A stretch of 64,000 nt of DNA from Enterobacter sp. C2 (GCF_019880405.1 NZ_CP082269.1:1736001-1800000); one strand, 5' to 3'. Numbered from the stretch's first letter, positions 45,194 through 59,021 are shown. Notes: generated by a model from the letters alone, not told the origin. Made by a program: numbers and translations.

Positions 45194-47122
45194 ATGCCTG
45201 TAATTACCCTTCCTGACGGCAGCCAACGCCAGTTTGATCGCCCCGTTAGTCCAATGGATGTTGCCCTTGATATCGGCCCAGGCCTCGCGAAAGCCTGCAT
45301 TGCGGGTCGCGTTAACGGCGAGCTGGTGGATGCCAGCGATCTTATCGAAAATGATGCGCAGCTGGCGATTATTACCGCCAAAGATGAGGATGGTCTGGAA
45401 ATTATCCGCCACTCCTGCGCGCACCTGTTAGGTCATGCCATCAAACAGCTGTGGCCCCATGCCAAAATGGCCATCGGTCCGGTTGTTGATAACGGCTTCT
45501 ACTACGATATCGATCTTGACCATACGCTGACCCAGGAAGATATCGACGCGCTCGAAAAACGTATGCACGAGCTCGCCGAAACGAACTACAACGTCATCAA
45601 GAAAAAGGTAAGCTGGCACGAAGCGCGTGAAACCTTTGTTGCGCGCGGCGAAAGCTATAAAGTCACCATCCTTGATGAAAACATCGCCCATGATGACAAG
45701 CCCGGCCTCTATCATCATGAAGAGTACATCGACATGTGCCGCGGTCCGCACGTGCCGAACATGCGCTTCTGCCATCACTTTAAACTGATGAAAATCGCAG
45801 GAGCCTACTGGCGCGGCGACAGCAACAACAAGATGCTGCAGCGTATCTACGGCACGGCGTGGGCAGATAAAAAAGCGCTTAACGCTTATCTGCAGCGTCT
45901 GGAAGAGGCCGCGAAACGCGACCACCGTAAAATAGGTAAGCAGCTCGACCTGTATCACATGCAGGAAGAGGCACCGGGCATGGTTTTCTGGCATAATGAT
46001 GGCTGGACTATCTTCCGTGAGCTGGAGACGTTTGTTCGCTCCAAGCTGAAAGCGTACCAGTATCAGGAAGTAAAAGGCCCGTTCATGATGGACCGTGTGC
46101 TGTGGGAAAAAACCGGCCACTGGGACAACTACAAAGATGCCATGTTCACCACCTCTTCTGAGAACCGTGAGTACTGCATCAAACCTATGAACTGCCCTGG
46201 TCACGTGCAAATTTTCAATCAGGGTCTAAAATCGTACCGCGACCTGCCATTACGTATGGCAGAGTTTGGTAGCTGCCACCGCAACGAGCCGTCGGGCGCG
46301 TTGCATGGCCTGATGCGTGTACGCGGGTTCACTCAGGATGACGCCCACATCTTCTGTACAGAAGAGCAGGTGCGTGATGAAGTGAACGCCTGTATTCGTA
46401 TGGTCTACGATATGTACAGCACCTTTGGCTTCGAGAAGATCGTCGTCAAACTCTCCACTCGTCCGGAAAAGCGTATCGGCAGCGACGAGATGTGGGATCG
46501 TGCTGAGGCGGATTTAGCAGTCGCGCTGGAAGAGAACAACATCCCGTTTGAGTATCAGCTGGGTGAAGGCGCGTTCTACGGTCCGAAAATTGAATTTACG
46601 CTGTATGACTGCCTCGATCGTGCATGGCAGTGCGGAACGGTACAGCTGGACTTCTCCCTGCCGTCTCGTTTGAGCGCCTCCTACGTAGGCGAAAACAACG
46701 AGCGTCAGGTGCCAGTGATGATTCACCGCGCCATTCTTGGGTCTCTGGAGCGCTTTATCGGCATCCTGACCGAAGAGTTTGCGGGCTTCTTCCCCACCTG
46801 GCTTGCGCCGGTGCAGGTAGTTGTGATGAACATTACCGATTCTCAGGCCGATTACGTTAACGAATTGACGCAGAAACTACAAAATGCGGGCATTCGAGTA
46901 AAAGCGGACTTGAGAAACGAGAAGATAGGCTTTAAAATCCGCGAGCACACTTTACGTCGTGTCCCTTATATGCTGGTTTGTGGTGACAAAGAGGTTGAGG
47001 CCGGCAAAGTAGCCGTGCGTACCCGTCGTGGTAAAGACTTGGGTAGCCTGGACGTAAATGACGTTATCGAGAAGCTGCAACAAGAGATTCGCAGCCGCAG
47101 TCTTCAACAACTGGAGGAATAA
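45194..47122 (+). CDS. thrS: ThrS, threonyl-tRNA synthetase
   Basis: 642 residues, the E. coli length. An N-terminal TGS domain (residues 1 to about 61) is followed by the editing domain with [13 protein letters not shown], where His and Cys residues hydrolyse Ser-tRNA. Then come the class II catalytic core ([10 protein letters not shown], motif 2 [15 protein letters not shown], motif 3 SLERFIGIL) and the anticodon-binding domain. Expression is autoregulated through the leader operator. It heads the translation cluster; infC starts four bases after its stop. Confidence 0.99.
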   Translation: MPVITLPDGSQRQFDRPVSPMDVALDIGPGLAKACIAGRVNGELVDASDLIENDAQLAIITAKDEDGLEIIRHSCAHLLGHAIKQLWPHAKMAIGPVVDNGFYYDIDLDHTLTQEDIDALEKRMHELAETNYNVIKKKVSWHEARETFVARGESYKVTILDENIAHDDKPGLYHHEEYIDMCRGPHVPNMRFCHHFKLMKIAGAYWRGDSNNKMLQRIYGTAWADKKALNAYLQRLEEAAKRDHRKIGKQLDLYHMQEEAPGMVFWHNDGWTIFRELETFVRSKLKAYQYQEVKGPFMMDRVLWEKTGHWDNYKDAMFTTSSENREYCIKPMNCPGHVQIFNQGLKSYRDLPLRMAEFGSCHRNEPSGALHGLMRVRGFTQDDAHIFCTEEQVRDEVNACIRMVYDMYSTFGFEKIVVKLSTRPEKRIGSDEMWDRAEADLAVALEENNIPFEYQLGEGAFYGPKIEFTLYDCLDRAWQCGTVQLDFSLPSRLSASYVGENNERQVPVMIHRAILGSLERFIGILTEEFAGFFPTWLAPVQVVVMNITDSQADYVNELTQKLQNAGIRVKADLRNEKIGFKIREHTLRRVPYMLVCGDKEVEAGKVAVRTRRGKDLGSLDVNDVIEKLQQEIRSRSLQQLEE

Positions 47123-47668
<546 letters not shown>

Positions 47669-47737
47669 GGCCATCAAGTAATCATACCTGTGGGCCACAA
47701 GCTCACGGGTCTGGTTCGCCTTTGTTTCGTTTATTAA

Positions 47738-47959
<222 letters not shown>

Positions 47960-47991
47960 GTCGTTTACCTTTTAACCTTTTTTAAGAATAG

Positions 47992-48363
<372 letters not shown>

Positions 48364-48374
48364 GCCAGTTAGAG

Positions 48375-48400
48375 AGAGGGAGCCTGGCTCCCTCTTTTTA
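48375..48400 (+). terminator. rplT terminator
   Basis: AGAGGGAGCC / GGCTCCCTCT inverted repeat followed by TTTTTA. Confidence 0.9.
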
Positions 48401-48427
48401 TTCCTTTCCACACAAGGTAACGCAAGC

Positions 48428-48472
48428 ATGAATGCTGCTATTTTCCGCTTCTTTTTTTACTTTAGCACCTGA
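48428..48472 (+). CDS. pheM: PheM, phenylalanine leader peptide
   Basis: Fourteen residues, [14 protein letters not shown], with five Phe, identical to the E. coli peptide. Ribosome stalling on its Phe codons when Phe-tRNA is short prevents formation of the downstream terminator, allowing pheST transcription. Confidence 0.97.
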
Positions 48473-48518
48473 TCCCAGGGGGCTTGCGCGTGAAAGAAGA
48501 AACGAAAAACAGCGCCAG

Positions 48519-48545
48519 AAAGCCTCCCCAGGGAGGCTTTTTTTA
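48519..48545 (+). terminator. pheST attenuator
   Basis: AAAGCCTCCC-CA-GGGAGGCTTT followed by TTTTT, 46 bp after the pheM stop and before pheS. Confidence 0.95.
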
Positions 48546-48567
48546 TGCCTGTATGTAAAAAATATGA

Positions 48568-49593
<1,026 letters not shown>

Positions 49594-49608
49594 AGGCAGG
49601 AAAAAATA

Positions 49609-51996
49609 ATGAAATTCAGTGAACTGTGGTTACGTGAATGGGTTAACCCGGCGGTCGATAGCGAAGCGCTCTCCGATCAAATTACGATGGCAGGCCTGGA
49701 AGTAGACGGCGTTGACGCCGTAGCCGGCAGCTTTAACGGCGTGGTGGTGGGCGAAGTGGTTGAGTGCGGTCAGCACCCGAACGCCGACAAACTGCGCGTG
49801 ACCAAGGTTAACGTTGGCGGTGAGCGCCTGCTTGATATCGTCTGTGGCGCACCAAACTGCCGCCAGGGACTGAAAGTCGCGGTAGCGACTATTGGCGCAG
49901 TGCTACCGGGTGATTTCAAAATCAAAGCCGCCAAACTGCGCGGCGAGCCATCCGAAGGGATGCTCTGCTCCTTCTCCGAGCTGGGTATTTCCGACGATCA
50001 CAGCGGGATCATTGAACTACCAGCGGATGCACCGATCGGCACCGATATTCGCGACTACCTGAAGCTTGATGATAATACCATTGAGATCAGCGTCACCCCG
50101 AACCGTGCCGACTGCTTAGGCATTATCGGCGTCGCGCGCGACGTGGCCGTGCTGAACGCGCTGCCGCTGACCGAGCCTGAGATTGCTCCGGTTGCCGCAA
50201 CGATTAACGATACGCTGCCTATCCGCATTGACGCCGCCGACGCCTGCCCGCGCTACCTGGGCCGCGTGGTCAAGGGTATCGACGTCACTGCGCCAACCCC
50301 GCTGTGGATGCGCGAGAAGCTGCGTCGCTGCGGCATCCGCTCTATTGACGCTGTGGTAGATGTCACTAACTTCGTCCTGCTGGAGCTGGGTCAGCCGATG
50401 CACGCCTTCGATCTGGGCCGCATCGAGGGCGGGATCGTTGTTCGTATGGCGCAAGAGAACGAGACGCTGGTGCTGCTTGACGGTAGCGAAGCTAAATTGC
50501 AGTCCGATACGCTGGTGATTGCCGACCACAACAAAGCCCTGGCTATGGGCGGTATCTTTGGTGGCGAGCACTCTGGCGTGAATGGCGAAACGCAGGACGT
50601 ACTGCTGGAGTGCGCCTTCTTCAGCCCACTCTCTATCACCGGTCGCGCCCGTCGTCACGGCCTGCACACCGATGCCTCCCACCGCTACGAGCGTGGCGTT
50701 GACCCGGCGCTGCAGTACAAAGCGATGGAGCGTGCGACGCGCCTGCTGCTGGATATCTGCGGCGGTGAAGCCGGTCCGGTTATCGATGTCACCAGCGAGG
50801 CCGCGCTGCCGAAGCGTGCAACCATCACCCTGCGCCGCAGCAAGCTGGATCGCCTGATTGGCCACCACATTGCCGATGAGCAGGTAGGCGACATTCTCAA
50901 GCGCCTGGGCTGTGAAGTGACCGAAGGTCAGGATGAGTGGCAGGCCGTGGCTCCAAGCTGGCGTTTCGATATGGAGATCGAAGAGGACCTGGTGGAAGAG
51001 GTGGCCCGTATCTACGGCTACAACAACATTCCTGATGCCCCGGTACAGGCAGGTCTGATTATGGGCAGCCACCGCGAAGCGGACCTGTCGATGAAGCGGG
51101 TTAAAACCATGCTGATCGACAAAGGCTACCAGGAAGTGATCACCTACAGCTTCGTGGATCCGAAACTGCAGCAGCTGATCCATCCGGGCGAAGAGGCGCT
51201 GATCCTGCCAAGCCCTATCTCCAGCGAAATGTCGGCCATGCGCCTGTCGCTGTGGACCGGTCTGCTGGGGACGGTGGTCTATAACCAGAACCGTCAGCAG
51301 AGCCGCGTACGTATTTTTGAGACCGGGCTGCGCTTTGTACCTGATACCCAGGCCAATCTGGGGATCCGTCAGGATGTGATGCTGGCCGGAGTTATTACCG
51401 GAAGCCGCTACGAAGAGCACTGGAACCTGGCAAAAGAGAGCGTCGATTTCTATGATTTAAAAGGCGATCTGGAATCCATTCTCGATCTCACTGGCAAGCT
51501 GGGCGACATTCAGTTTAAAGCGGAAGCCAATCCGGCCCTTCACCCGGGCCAGTCCGCCGCGATTTATCTGAAAGGCGAACGTATTGGTTTTATTGGGGTT
51601 GTGCATCCTGAGCTGGAACGTAAACTGGATCTGAACGGTCGGACGCTGGTGTTTGAGCTCGAGTGGAACGCCATTGCAGACCGCGTAATTTCGCAGGCGC
51701 GGGAGGTTTCACGCTTCCCGGCAAACCGTCGCGATATTGCGGTTGTGGTCACAGAAAACGTCCCCGCAGCAGATGTTTTGGCTGAGTGTAAGAAAGTTGG
51801 CGTAAATCAGGTAGTTGGCGTAAACTTGTTTGATGTGTACCGCGGCAAGGGCGTAGCGGAGGGCTATAAGAGCCTCGCTATCACCCTGATCCTTCAGGAT
51901 ACCGGCCGTACACTCGAAGAAGAGGAGATTGCCGCTACCGTTGCCAGATGTGTAGAGGCATTAAAAGAGCGATTCCAGGCATCATTGAGGGATTGA
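49609..51996 (+). CDS. pheT: PheT, phenylalanyl-tRNA synthetase beta subunit
   Basis: 795 residues, the usual size. N-terminal tRNA-binding (EMAP-like) domain around 40-150, B3/B4 editing domain (about 210-370, with [11 protein letters not shown]), B5 domain and a C-terminal ferredoxin-like anticodon-binding domain. It edits mischarged Tyr-tRNA-Phe. It follows pheS in the same operon and precedes ihfA by four bases. Confidence 0.99.
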   Translation: MKFSELWLREWVNPAVDSEALSDQITMAGLEVDGVDAVAGSFNGVVVGEVVECGQHPNADKLRVTKVNVGGERLLDIVCGAPNCRQGLKVAVATIGAVLPGDFKIKAAKLRGEPSEGMLCSFSELGISDDHSGIIELPADAPIGTDIRDYLKLDDNTIEISVTPNRADCLGIIGVARDVAVLNALPLTEPEIAPVAATINDTLPIRIDAADACPRYLGRVVKGIDVTAPTPLWMREKLRRCGIRSIDAVVDVTNFVLLELGQPMHAFDLGRIEGGIVVRMAQENETLVLLDGSEAKLQSDTLVIADHNKALAMGGIFGGEHSGVNGETQDVLLECAFFSPLSITGRARRHGLHTDASHRYERGVDPALQYKAMERATRLLLDICGGEAGPVIDVTSEAALPKRATITLRRSKLDRLIGHHIADEQVGDILKRLGCEVTEGQDEWQAVAPSWRFDMEIEEDLVEEVARIYGYNNIPDAPVQAGLIMGSHREADLSMKRVKTMLIDKGYQEVITYSFVDPKLQQLIHPGEEALILPSPISSEMSAMRLSLWTGLLGTVVYNQNRQQSRVRIFETGLRFVPDTQANLGIRQDVMLAGVITGSRYEEHWNLAKESVDFYDLKGDLESILDLTGKLGDIQFKAEANPALHPGQSAAIYLKGERIGFIGVVHPELERKLDLNGRTLVFELEWNAIADRVISQAREVSRFPANRRDIAVVVTENVPAADVLAECKKVGVNQVVGVNLFDVYRGKGVAEGYKSLAITLILQDTGRTLEEEEIAATVARCVEALKERFQASLRD

Positions 51997-52000
51997 ACCT

Positions 52001-52300
52001 ATGGCGCTTACAAAAGCTGAAATGTCAGAATATCTGTTTGATAAGCTTGGGCTTAGCAAACGGGATGCCAAAGAGCTGGTAGAGCTATTTTTCGAAGAGA
52101 TCCGTCGCGCTCTGGAAAATGGTGAGCAGGTAAAACTCTCCGGTTTTGGTAACTTTGATCTGCGTGATAAGAACCAACGCCCGGGACGTAACCCGAAAAC
52201 GGGCGAGGATATTCCCATTACAGCCCGGCGCGTGGTGACCTTCAGACCCGGTCAGAAATTGAAAAGCCGTGTCGAAAACGCTTCGCCCAAAGCAGAGTAA
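52001..52300 (+). CDS. ihfA: IhfA, integration host factor alpha subunit
   Basis: 99 residues, matching E. coli IHF-alpha: [20 protein letters not shown] is the DNA-intercalating arm with its proline. It bends DNA as a heterodimer with IhfB, in replication, recombination and sigma-54 activation. Last gene of the pheST-ihfA unit, with a terminator 11 bp later. Confidence 0.99.
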   Translation: MALTKAEMSEYLFDKLGLSKRDAKELVELFFEEIRRALENGEQVKLSGFGNFDLRDKNQRPGRNPKTGEDIPITARRVVTFRPGQKLKSRVENASPKAE

Positions 52301-52310
52301 TCTGAACTAA

Positions 52311-52340
52311 CCAAAAAGGCCGCCCGTGCGGCCTTTTTTC
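52311..52340 (+). terminator. ihfA terminator
   Basis: AAAAGGCCGC / GCGGCCTTTT with a CCGT loop and further T's. Confidence 0.92.
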
Positions 52341-52400
52341 TTTTCACAAACCGATCTGCATCTTAAAATCACGTCCACGACGTTAAGCAGGATGGATCCT

Positions 52401-53381
52401 ATGCTCGCACTTGCCCACCAACAGACCCAACGCCACGCTCGCTGGCTTGGCGGACTCATACTCCTTCTGCTGCTTGCTATCGTAGTGAGCCTCTGCGCAG
52501 GCGAACAATGGATTGCCCCTGGCGACTGGCTCAGCGCACGCGGCCAGCTTTTCGTCTGGCAGATCCGTCTCCCCCGAACCCTTGCGGTGGTGCTGGTCGG
52601 TGCGGCCCTGGCGCTGTGCGGCACCCTGATGCAGGCGCTGTTTGAAAATCCGCTGGCGGAGCCGGGGCTGCTCGGTGTCTCGAACGGTGCGGGCGTGGGT
52701 CTGATTGCCGCCGTTATGCTGGGGCAGGGGGCGCTGCCTACCTGGGCGCTCGGCCTGTGCGCCATTGCCGGAGCGCTGATAATTACGCTGATCCTGCTGC
52801 ACTTCGCCCGTCGTCACCTCTCCATCAGCCGCCTGCTGCTGGCGGGCGTTGCGCTGGGCATTATTTGCAGCGCGCTAATGACGTGGGCCATCTACTTCTC
52901 GACCTCGTTCGATCTGCGCCAGCTCATGTACTGGATGATGGGCGGATTCGGCGGCGTTGACTGGCAGCAGGGGTGGCTGATGCTGGCTCTGCTACCGGTC
53001 ATGGGTTGGGTTTGCCTGCAGTCGCAGCCGCTGAACATGTTGGCGCTGGGCGAAACATCCGCCCGCCAGCTTGGTCTGCCGCTGTGGTTCTGGCGCAACG
53101 TGCTGGTGGTTGCCACCGGTTGGATGGTCGGGGTCAGCGTAGCGTTGGCCGGGTCAATCGGTTTTATTGGCCTGGTGATCCCCCATATCCTGCGCCTCTG
53201 CGGTCTGACCGATCATCGCGTGCTGCTGCCCGGCTGTGCGCTGGCAGGGGCAAGCGCGCTGCTGTTTGCGGATATTGTTGCCCGTCAAGCGCTCAACGCG
53301 GCAGAGCTGCCTATCGGTGTGGTCACCGCAACGCTAGGCGCGCCGGTGTTTATCTGGCTGCTGCTGAAGGCCGCGAGGTAA
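52401..53381 (+). CDS. btuC: BtuC, vitamin B12 ABC transporter permease
   Basis: 326 residues from the ATG at 52401, matching E. coli; in-frame codons upstream run into the ihfA terminator. About ten transmembrane helices of the FecCD family, with [17 protein letters not shown] near residue 83 and [12 protein letters not shown] (coupling loop) near 255. With BtuD and BtuF it imports cobalamin across the inner membrane. First of btuCED. Confidence 0.97.
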   Translation: MLALAHQQTQRHARWLGGLILLLLLAIVVSLCAGEQWIAPGDWLSARGQLFVWQIRLPRTLAVVLVGAALALCGTLMQALFENPLAEPGLLGVSNGAGVGLIAAVMLGQGALPTWALGLCAIAGALIITLILLHFARRHLSISRLLLAGVALGIICSALMTWAIYFSTSFDLRQLMYWMMGGFGGVDWQQGWLMLALLPVMGWVCLQSQPLNMLALGETSARQLGLPLWFWRNVLVVATGWMVGVSVALAGSIGFIGLVIPHILRLCGLTDHRVLLPGCALAGASALLFADIVARQALNAAELPIGVVTATLGAPVFIWLLLKAAR

Positions 53382-53522
53382 GAGCGCACCCGCACCGCAC
53401 TTAACTCCCTATCGCAAAGAAACTTTTACGATAAAATTGCGCATGAGTAGACGTCGTCATATTGTCTATTATTAAAGGCCAGCGACTGAATCGCTGGCGC
53501 GTTTGATAACTAAGGGGATGCT

Positions 53523-54074
53523 ATGCAACACGATATTCTAAACACTGATGTGACGACGATTGATGGCGAGAAGACCACGCTTGCTGATTACCAGGGTAAG
53601 GTGCTTCTGGTGGTCAACGTGGCGTCTAAATGCGGCCTGACGGCACAGTATGAGCAGCTGGAGAACATTCAAAAGGCCTGGGAGAAAGACGGTTTTGTGG
53701 TGCTGGGCTTCCCCTGCAACCAGTTTTTAGGCCAGGAGCCGGGCAGCGAAGAGGAGATCAAAACCTTCTGCAGCACGACCTATGGCGTTACCTTCCCGAT
53801 GTTCAGCAAAATTGACGTCAACGGCGAAAATCGTCATCCGCTCTATCAAAAGCTGATCGCTGCTGCGCCAACTGCCGTTGCGCCGGAGAGCAGCGGATTT
53901 TACGAGCGTCTCGCCAGCAAAGGGCGTGCGCCGCTCTATCCTGACGATATCCTGTGGAACTTCGAAAAATTCCTGATTGGCCGTGATGGGCAGGTTGTTC
54001 AGCGCTTTGCGCCGGATATGACGCCGGAAGATCCTATCGTGATGGAAGCCATCAAGCTGGCATTAGCAAAATAG
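53523..54074 (+). CDS. btuE: BtuE, thiol peroxidase of glutathione peroxidase family
   Basis: 183 residues. Conserved Cys37 in [11 protein letters not shown], Gln in [12 protein letters not shown] and Trp-Asn in ILWNFEKFL form the active site; a Cys replaces selenocysteine. In E. coli it reduces peroxides with thioredoxin and is not needed for B12 uptake despite its place. Its TAG overlaps the GTG start of btuD by one base. Confidence 0.97.
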   Translation: MQHDILNTDVTTIDGEKTTLADYQGKVLLVVNVASKCGLTAQYEQLENIQKAWEKDGFVVLGFPCNQFLGQEPGSEEEIKTFCSTTYGVTFPMFSKIDVNGENRHPLYQKLIAAAPTAVAPESSGFYERLASKGRAPLYPDDILWNFEKFLIGRDGQVVQRFAPDMTPEDPIVMEAIKLALAK

Positions 54075-54823
54075 TGAACGCATTAATGACGCTACAGGAT
54101 GTAGCGGAATCCGGCAGGCTGGGGCCCGTTACGGCCACGGTCAATGCCGGAGAAATTCTGCATCTGGTAGGACCAAACGGCGCCGGGAAAAGTACCCTGC
54201 TGGCGCGAATGGCGGGGCTGACAAGCGGGCCGGGCAGCATCACACTCACCGGCATGCCGCTCAATGACTGGCACGCTACTGCGCTAGCCCGGCGACGCGC
54301 CTACCTTGCTCAGCAGCAAACGCCACCCTTTGCCATGCCGGTGTGGCACTATCTAACCCTGCACCAGCGCGATCGCAGCCACACTGCGCTACTGCATGAC
54401 GTCGCCGGAGCGCTGGGGCTCGATGATAAGCTCGGACGCAAGGCAAATCAGCTTTCAGGCGGTGAGTGGCAGCGGGTACGGCTGGCCGCGGTGATTTTGC
54501 AGATCCACCCTGAAGGCAACCCTGAGGGGCAGCAGCTGCTGCTGGATGAGCCGATGAACAGTCTGGACGTGGCCCAGCAGGCGGCGCTCGACCGCCTGTT
54601 GAATGCGCTCTACCAGGCGGGTATTACCGTGGTGATGAGCAGCCACGATCTAAATCATACCCTGCGCCATGCTCACCAGGCCTGGCTGCTGCGCAACGGT
54701 AAGCTGATTGCCAGCGGTCCGCGCGATAGCGTGCTGACGCCGCCCAGGCTGGCCCAGGCCTACGGTATGCCTTTTCGCCGTCTTGATGTTGAGGGGCATA
54801 GCGTACTTATTTCTACGTTGTAG
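54074..54823 (+). CDS. btuD: BtuD, vitamin B12 ABC transporter ATPase
   Basis: 249 residues when begun at the GTG that overlaps the btuE stop, equal to E. coli; an ATG four codons later is an alternative. Walker A GPNGAGKS at 33-40, signature LSGGEW, Walker B LLLDEPM and switch His in MSSHDLNH are all intact. It powers B12 import with BtuC. Confidence 0.97.
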   Translation: MNALMTLQDVAESGRLGPVTATVNAGEILHLVGPNGAGKSTLLARMAGLTSGPGSITLTGMPLNDWHATALARRRAYLAQQQTPPFAMPVWHYLTLHQRDRSHTALLHDVAGALGLDDKLGRKANQLSGGEWQRVRLAAVILQIHPEGNPEGQQLLLDEPMNSLDVAQQAALDRLLNALYQAGITVVMSSHDLNHTLRHAHQAWLLRNGKLIASGPRDSVLTPPRLAQAYGMPFRRLDVEGHSVLISTL

Positions 54824-54900
54824 ACACAGAGCATATTGCGCGGCGCTTTCCCGTCACGCTACATTACTGGAAAAATAATAAAGCAGAGGATCCGCCCCGC

Positions 54901-55365
54901 ATGCGCTTATGGTTTTTTTTCGCCGCCGTGCTTTTGTTAGCAGGATGTAGCCACCACCGGGCCCCACCGCCGAATCCACGGCTGGCAGACTCGATCACCG
55001 TTATCGCTAACCTTAACGATCAGCTTAGCCACTGGCGGGGCACGCCGTACCGTTACGGCGGTATGAGCCGCGGTGGGATCGATTGTTCTGGCTTTGTACT
55101 GATGACCTTCCGGGATCGGTTTGATCTGCGCCTGCCCCGAGAGACGCGCCAACAGGCCAGGATCGGCACTGAGATAGACAAAGATGACCTGTTGCCGGGG
55201 GATCTGGTGTTCTTTAAAACCGGGTCGGGGGAGAGCGGTCTGCACGTTGGCATCTACGACACTGATAACCAGTTTATTCATGCTTCCACCAGCCGTGGAG
55301 TGATGAAATCCTCGCTTGATAACGTCTACTGGCGTAAAAAATTCTGGCAGGCGCGGCGAATTTAA
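54901..55365 (+). CDS. nlpC: NlpC, NlpC/P60 lipoprotein endopeptidase
   Basis: 154 residues. Lipobox LLAGC with lipidated Cys16, then an NlpC/P60 cysteine peptidase domain: Cys62 in GIDCSGF, His in GLHVGIYD and a polar residue in FIHAST. It probably cleaves peptidoglycan stem peptides (family knowledge). It follows btuD by 77 bp. Confidence 0.96.
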   Translation: MRLWFFFAAVLLLAGCSHHRAPPPNPRLADSITVIANLNDQLSHWRGTPYRYGGMSRGGIDCSGFVLMTFRDRFDLRLPRETRQQARIGTEIDKDDLLPGDLVFFKTGSGESGLHVGIYDTDNQFIHASTSRGVMKSSLDNVYWRKKFWQARRI

Positions 55366-55390
55366 CCGGCACTTACCTGCAGCGTGCTAA

Positions 55391-55421
55391 TAAAAACGGA
55401 GCTATCAGGCTCCGTTTTTTA
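55391..55421 (+). terminator. nlpC terminator
   Basis: AAACGGAGC / GCTCCGTTT with a short loop and TTTTTT. Confidence 0.92.
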
Positions 55422-55569
55422 TTAAATAATACTAATTAATGAGCTCACTAATAGTTATCAACTATTTTATTAATCCAGTTTTATCTGGTGGCACTTATCG
55501 CGTTCCCAGGATAATCTTTAATGCTGGCTAAGGATAGTCTTATTCATTTCTGGATTAGGTATAGGGATA

Positions 55570-56280
55570 ATGATTATTACACTCGACAAAACATGGCGCT
55601 CAGAGCTGCTTTTCAATCCGGCCCGTAATGCCGAGGGCGAATTGCAGGGACTGGAGATCGCCGTTAACTTTGTAGGCGTCAACCGTGAGGCACAGGCGCC
55701 CGCAGAGCTGATTTTGCCTCAGTTAACACCACAGCAGTCCGAAATGCTATTTATTGAACAGCTACAATTACTCAGCGTATGTCAGCATTTCTTTATTCAG
55801 CATCAGATTGCCGCATGGATTAATATTACACCGGCAGTTGCAGAAAAATTGTTAACGGATGATGATTTAGCGGCGTCTGTTAATCGGTATCCATTTATTG
55901 AGCTTATGGTTAATGAGAATTATCTTAACTTAAGCAGTGAAAGTGAGAATAGTTTGCTGTCCCAATTAAGCAGCAGGTTCACTCTTGTTCTGGCAAATTT
56001 CGGCGCGGGAGCGGCATCAACCCGAGCCGTATTTAAGGGCCTTTTTGCTCGCGTTAGGCTGGATAAGCATTTTGTTTCCCAGCGTCTCAAGTCGCCATCG
56101 TTTCAACCTTTTATGCAGGCGATTATCACCCAGGTTGAACCCTACTGCCGTTCAATAATGATTGCGGGTATAGATAGTGAGCAGATGCTGAAGAAAGTGA
56201 GGGCGTTTGCCTTTAGCGCTATGCAGGGAAGCCTGTGGCCGCCGGTGCTCCCGGAGCAGATTACCGACCTGGTGAAGTGA
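55570..56280 (+). CDS. ydiV: YdiV, degenerate EAL anti-FlhDC factor
   Basis: 236 residues, close to E. coli YdiV in length and layout (EQLQLLSVCQHFFIQHQIAAW, YPFIELMVNEN, NFGAGAASTRAVF). It is an EAL-like fold that lacks the catalytic Glu-Ala-Leu and metal residues, so it should not cleave cyclic di-GMP. In enterobacteria it binds FlhD and lowers flagellar gene expression. It is AT-richer than its neighbours. About 200 bp of AT-rich sequence precede it. Confidence 0.93.
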   Translation: MIITLDKTWRSELLFNPARNAEGELQGLEIAVNFVGVNREAQAPAELILPQLTPQQSEMLFIEQLQLLSVCQHFFIQHQIAAWINITPAVAEKLLTDDDLAASVNRYPFIELMVNENYLNLSSESENSLLSQLSSRFTLVLANFGAGAASTRAVFKGLFARVRLDKHFVSQRLKSPSFQPFMQAIITQVEPYCRSIMIAGIDSEQMLKKVRAFAFSAMQGSLWPPVLPEQITDLVK

Positions 56281-56346
56281 TACCCGCGCACTCTGCCTGT
56301 GTTTATTCCTCCTGATACCTTCTACACTACAGTAAAAGGAGGAGTC

Positions 56347-57789
56347 ATGACTCTTACGTTTACGACACGCTGGCGCGATGAGCTGCCGGGATTTTACACC
56401 TCGCTTTCCCCTACGCCGCTGCGCAACGCGCGTGTGCTATGGCATAACGCTGCGCTGGCCCAGGAGCTGGGCGTACCCGATGCGCTCTTTACCCCTGAGG
56501 AAGGAGCAGGCGTCTGGGGCGGTGAAACGCTGCTGCCGGGCATGTCCCCGCTGGCGCAGGTCTACAGCGGCCATCAGTTTGGCGTCTGGGCAGGTCAGCT
56601 AGGTGATGGTCGCGGCATTTTACTCGGCGAGCAGCTGTTGGCTGATGGTAAAACCGTCGACTGGCATCTTAAAGGGGCCGGGAAGACGCCTTACTCCCGG
56701 ATGGGCGATGGGCGCGCCGTGCTGCGCTCGACCATTCGCGAAAGCCTGGCGTCAGAGGCGATGCATTACCTGGGGATCCCCACCACCCGGGCGCTGGCGA
56801 TAGCGACCAGTGATACGCCCGTAGCAAGGGAAACCACCGAGCAGGGTGCTATGCTGATGCGCATTGCCGAGAGCCATCTGCGCTTCGGTCATTTCGAGAA
56901 TTTCTACTACCGCCGCGAGCCGGAGAAGGTTCGCCAGCTGGCAGATTTCGCCATTCGTCACCACTGGCCGCATCTTGCTGACGAGAGCGACAAATATGTG
57001 CTCTGGCTACGGGATGTGGTAGCGCGTACCGCGACGTTAATCGCTCAGTGGCAGGCGGTCGGTTTTGCTCACGGCGTTATGAATACCGACAACATGTCGA
57101 TCCTTGGCCTGACCATCGACTACGGCCCGTTCGGCTTCCTGGATGACTATCAGCCAGGGTTTATCTGCAACCACTCCGACTATCAGGGCCGCTACCGTTT
57201 TGATAATCAGCCTGCGGTCGGCCTGTGGAATCTCCAACGTCTTGCCCAGACGCTATCGCCCTTTATTGATGTCGATACCCTGAACAGCGTGCTGGATGAG
57301 TATCAGCAGGTTCTGCTGGAGCAGTACGGCAAATTCTTACGCAGCAAGCTAGGGTTGTTCACCGAGCAGCACGGCGATAACGAACTGTTGAACACGCTCT
57401 TTGCCCTGATGGCGCGGGAGGGAAGCGACTATACCCGCACCTTCCGCATGCTGAGCACCACCGAGCAGCACAGCGCCAGTTCGCCGCTGCGCGATGAGTT
57501 TATCGATCGTGGCGGGTTTGATACCTGGTTTAGCACCTATCGTACGCGGTTGCAGAGCGAACAGATCGACGATGCTGAACGTCAGCGGCAGATGAAAGGC
57601 GTTAACCCGGCGCTGGTGCTGCGTAACTGGCTGGCCCAACGGGCTATCAGCGACGCCGAGAAGGGCGATACCCAGGAGCTGGAGCGGTTGCACCAGGCAT
57701 TACGCGATCCCTTTAGCGATCGTAGCGATGACTATGTCAGCCGACCGCCCGACTGGGGCAAACATCTGGAAGTGAGCTGTTCAAGCTAA
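56347..57789 (+). CDS. selO: SelO (YdiU), protein AMPylator
   Basis: 480 residues from the ATG after AAAGGAGGAGTC. It is a pseudokinase-fold SelO family member, with [20 protein letters not shown] and [12 protein letters not shown]. It transfers AMP to Ser, Thr or Tyr of target proteins, linked to redox homeostasis. The C-terminal LEVSCSS keeps the Cys at the position that is selenocysteine in the human protein. Single gene. Confidence 0.96.
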   Translation: MTLTFTTRWRDELPGFYTSLSPTPLRNARVLWHNAALAQELGVPDALFTPEEGAGVWGGETLLPGMSPLAQVYSGHQFGVWAGQLGDGRGILLGEQLLADGKTVDWHLKGAGKTPYSRMGDGRAVLRSTIRESLASEAMHYLGIPTTRALAIATSDTPVARETTEQGAMLMRIAESHLRFGHFENFYYRREPEKVRQLADFAIRHHWPHLADESDKYVLWLRDVVARTATLIAQWQAVGFAHGVMNTDNMSILGLTIDYGPFGFLDDYQPGFICNHSDYQGRYRFDNQPAVGLWNLQRLAQTLSPFIDVDTLNSVLDEYQQVLLEQYGKFLRSKLGLFTEQHGDNELLNTLFALMAREGSDYTRTFRMLSTTEQHSASSPLRDEFIDRGGFDTWFSTYRTRLQSEQIDDAERQRQMKGVNPALVLRNWLAQRAISDAEKGDTQELERLHQALRDPFSDRSDDYVSRPPDWGKHLEVSCSS

Positions 57790-57794
57790 AAGAG

Positions 57795-57824
57795 ACTGCC
57801 CGCCGCAGCGGTGGCGGGCAGGAT
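57795..57824. terminator. Hairpin between convergent selO and aroH
   Basis: CTGCCCGCC / GGCGGGCAG stem around GCAGCGGT between the two stops, probably a bidirectional terminator. Confidence 0.65.
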
Positions 57825-57825
57825 G

Positions 57826-58872
57826 TCAGAGGCGGGTGGACACCGCGGCAGAGAGCTTTTCTACCAGCAGAGTTGTGTCTTCCCAGTGCAGGCACGGGTC
57901 GGTAATGGACTGGCCATAGGTGAGCGGCTGTCCGGCAACAATCTTCTGCGTTCCTTCCTGCAGGAAACTCTCCGCCATGATCCCAGCGATGGCCGTTGAG
58001 CCGTTACGGATCTGCTGACAAATGTCGTCACATACCTCTAGCTGGCGGCGATGCTGCTTCTGGCAGTTGCCGTGGCTAAAATCCACCACCAGATGTTCGG
58101 GCAGAGAGAACTCGCTCAGCGTATCGCAGGCCTCGGCAATGGCCTCAGCGTGGTAGTTAGGCGTTTTCCCGCCGCGCATAATAATATGCCCGTAAGGATT
58201 ACCGCTGGTCTGGTAGATGGTCATCTGCCCATTTTTATCCGGCGAGAGGAACATATGGCTCGCCCGCGAGGCGCGGATAGCGTCAACCGCAATGCGGGTA
58301 TTGCCATCCGTACCGTTTTTGAAACCTACCGGACAGGAGAGCGCAGACGCCATCTCACGGTGGATCTGGCTTTCGGTGGTGCGCGCCCCGATTGCGCCCC
58401 AGCTGATGAGATCGGCGATAAACTGTCCGGTCACCATATCGAGAAATTCGGTGGCGGTCGGAACGCCCAGCTCGTTCACCTGAAGCAGCAGCTTCCGCGC
58501 CAGCTCCATGCCGTGATTCACCCGATAGCTGCCGTTGAGATCGGGATCGGAGATCAGACCCTTCCAGCCCACAACGGTGCGGGGTTTCTCAAAATAGGTA
58601 CGCATGACGATCTCAAGCGTATCCTGATGCTTTTCGCGCAGCGCCTGTAACCGGCGAGCATACTCAAGAGCGGCATCAAGATCGTGGATGGAGCAGGGGC
58701 CTACGATCACCAGTAGACGACGATCTTCACCGTTTAAAATTTTCTCAATTCGCCGACGCGCAGCGTTAACATGTTCCGCAACCTGTTGGGAGAGAGGATA
58801 CCGCTCGGCCAGTTCGGCTGGCGTCACCAGGCTCTCAATGCGCGCAGTGCGGAGTTCATCAGTTTTGTTCAT
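57826..58872 (-). CDS. aroH: AroH, Trp-sensitive DAHP synthase
   Basis: 348 residues, the Trp-regulated isozyme by length, sequence and place. Class I DAHP synthase motifs: VGPCSIHD (PEP site), GARTTESQIHREMAS and VDFSHGNCQ (metal ligands). It condenses PEP and erythrose-4-phosphate to start aromatic amino acid synthesis. A TrpR operator lies about 140 bp upstream at the promoter. Confidence 0.97.
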   Translation of the reverse strand: MNKTDELRTARIESLVTPAELAERYPLSQQVAEHVNAARRRIEKILNGEDRRLLVIVGPCSIHDLDAALEYARRLQALREKHQDTLEIVMRTYFEKPRTVVGWKGLISDPDLNGSYRVNHGMELARKLLLQVNELGVPTATEFLDMVTGQFIADLISWGAIGARTTESQIHREMASALSCPVGFKNGTDGNTRIAVDAIRASRASHMFLSPDKNGQMTIYQTSGNPYGHIIMRGGKTPNYHAEAIAEACDTLSEFSLPEHLVVDFSHGNCQKQHRRQLEVCDDICQQIRNGSTAIAGIMAESFLQEGTQKIVAGQPLTYGQSITDPCLHWEDTTLLVEKLSAAVSTRL

Positions 58873-58964
58873 GACTTATCTCAGAAATTGGCGGCTTCAA
58901 CGGCAAAAGTGCCGGAAGTAATGGGCATCACGATAAACCAATCCTTGATGTTTTCAAGTATGAG

Positions 58965-58980
58965 GGTGATGCGCATCACA
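58965..58980. promoter_or_regulatory. CRP-like palindrome in the aroH leader
   Basis: GGTGA-TGCGCA-TCACA, nine of ten CRP half-site positions, centred about 13 bp after the predicted aroH transcription start. Function unproven. Confidence 0.45.
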
Positions 58981-58992
58981 AATCTGCGGGCA

Positions 58993-59021
58993 ATGATAAC
59001 GGAAAACGGCGTCTTGTACTA
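58993..59021 (-). promoter_or_regulatory. aroH promoter
   Basis: TATCAT at 58993-58998 with a weak -35 TAGTAC 17 bp upstream, overlapped by the TrpR operator. Confidence 0.55.

Noticed and set aside
50116..51420. 434-codon open frame antisense to pheT
   Set aside because: No initiation signals and no protein-like features; pheT is certain on the other strand.
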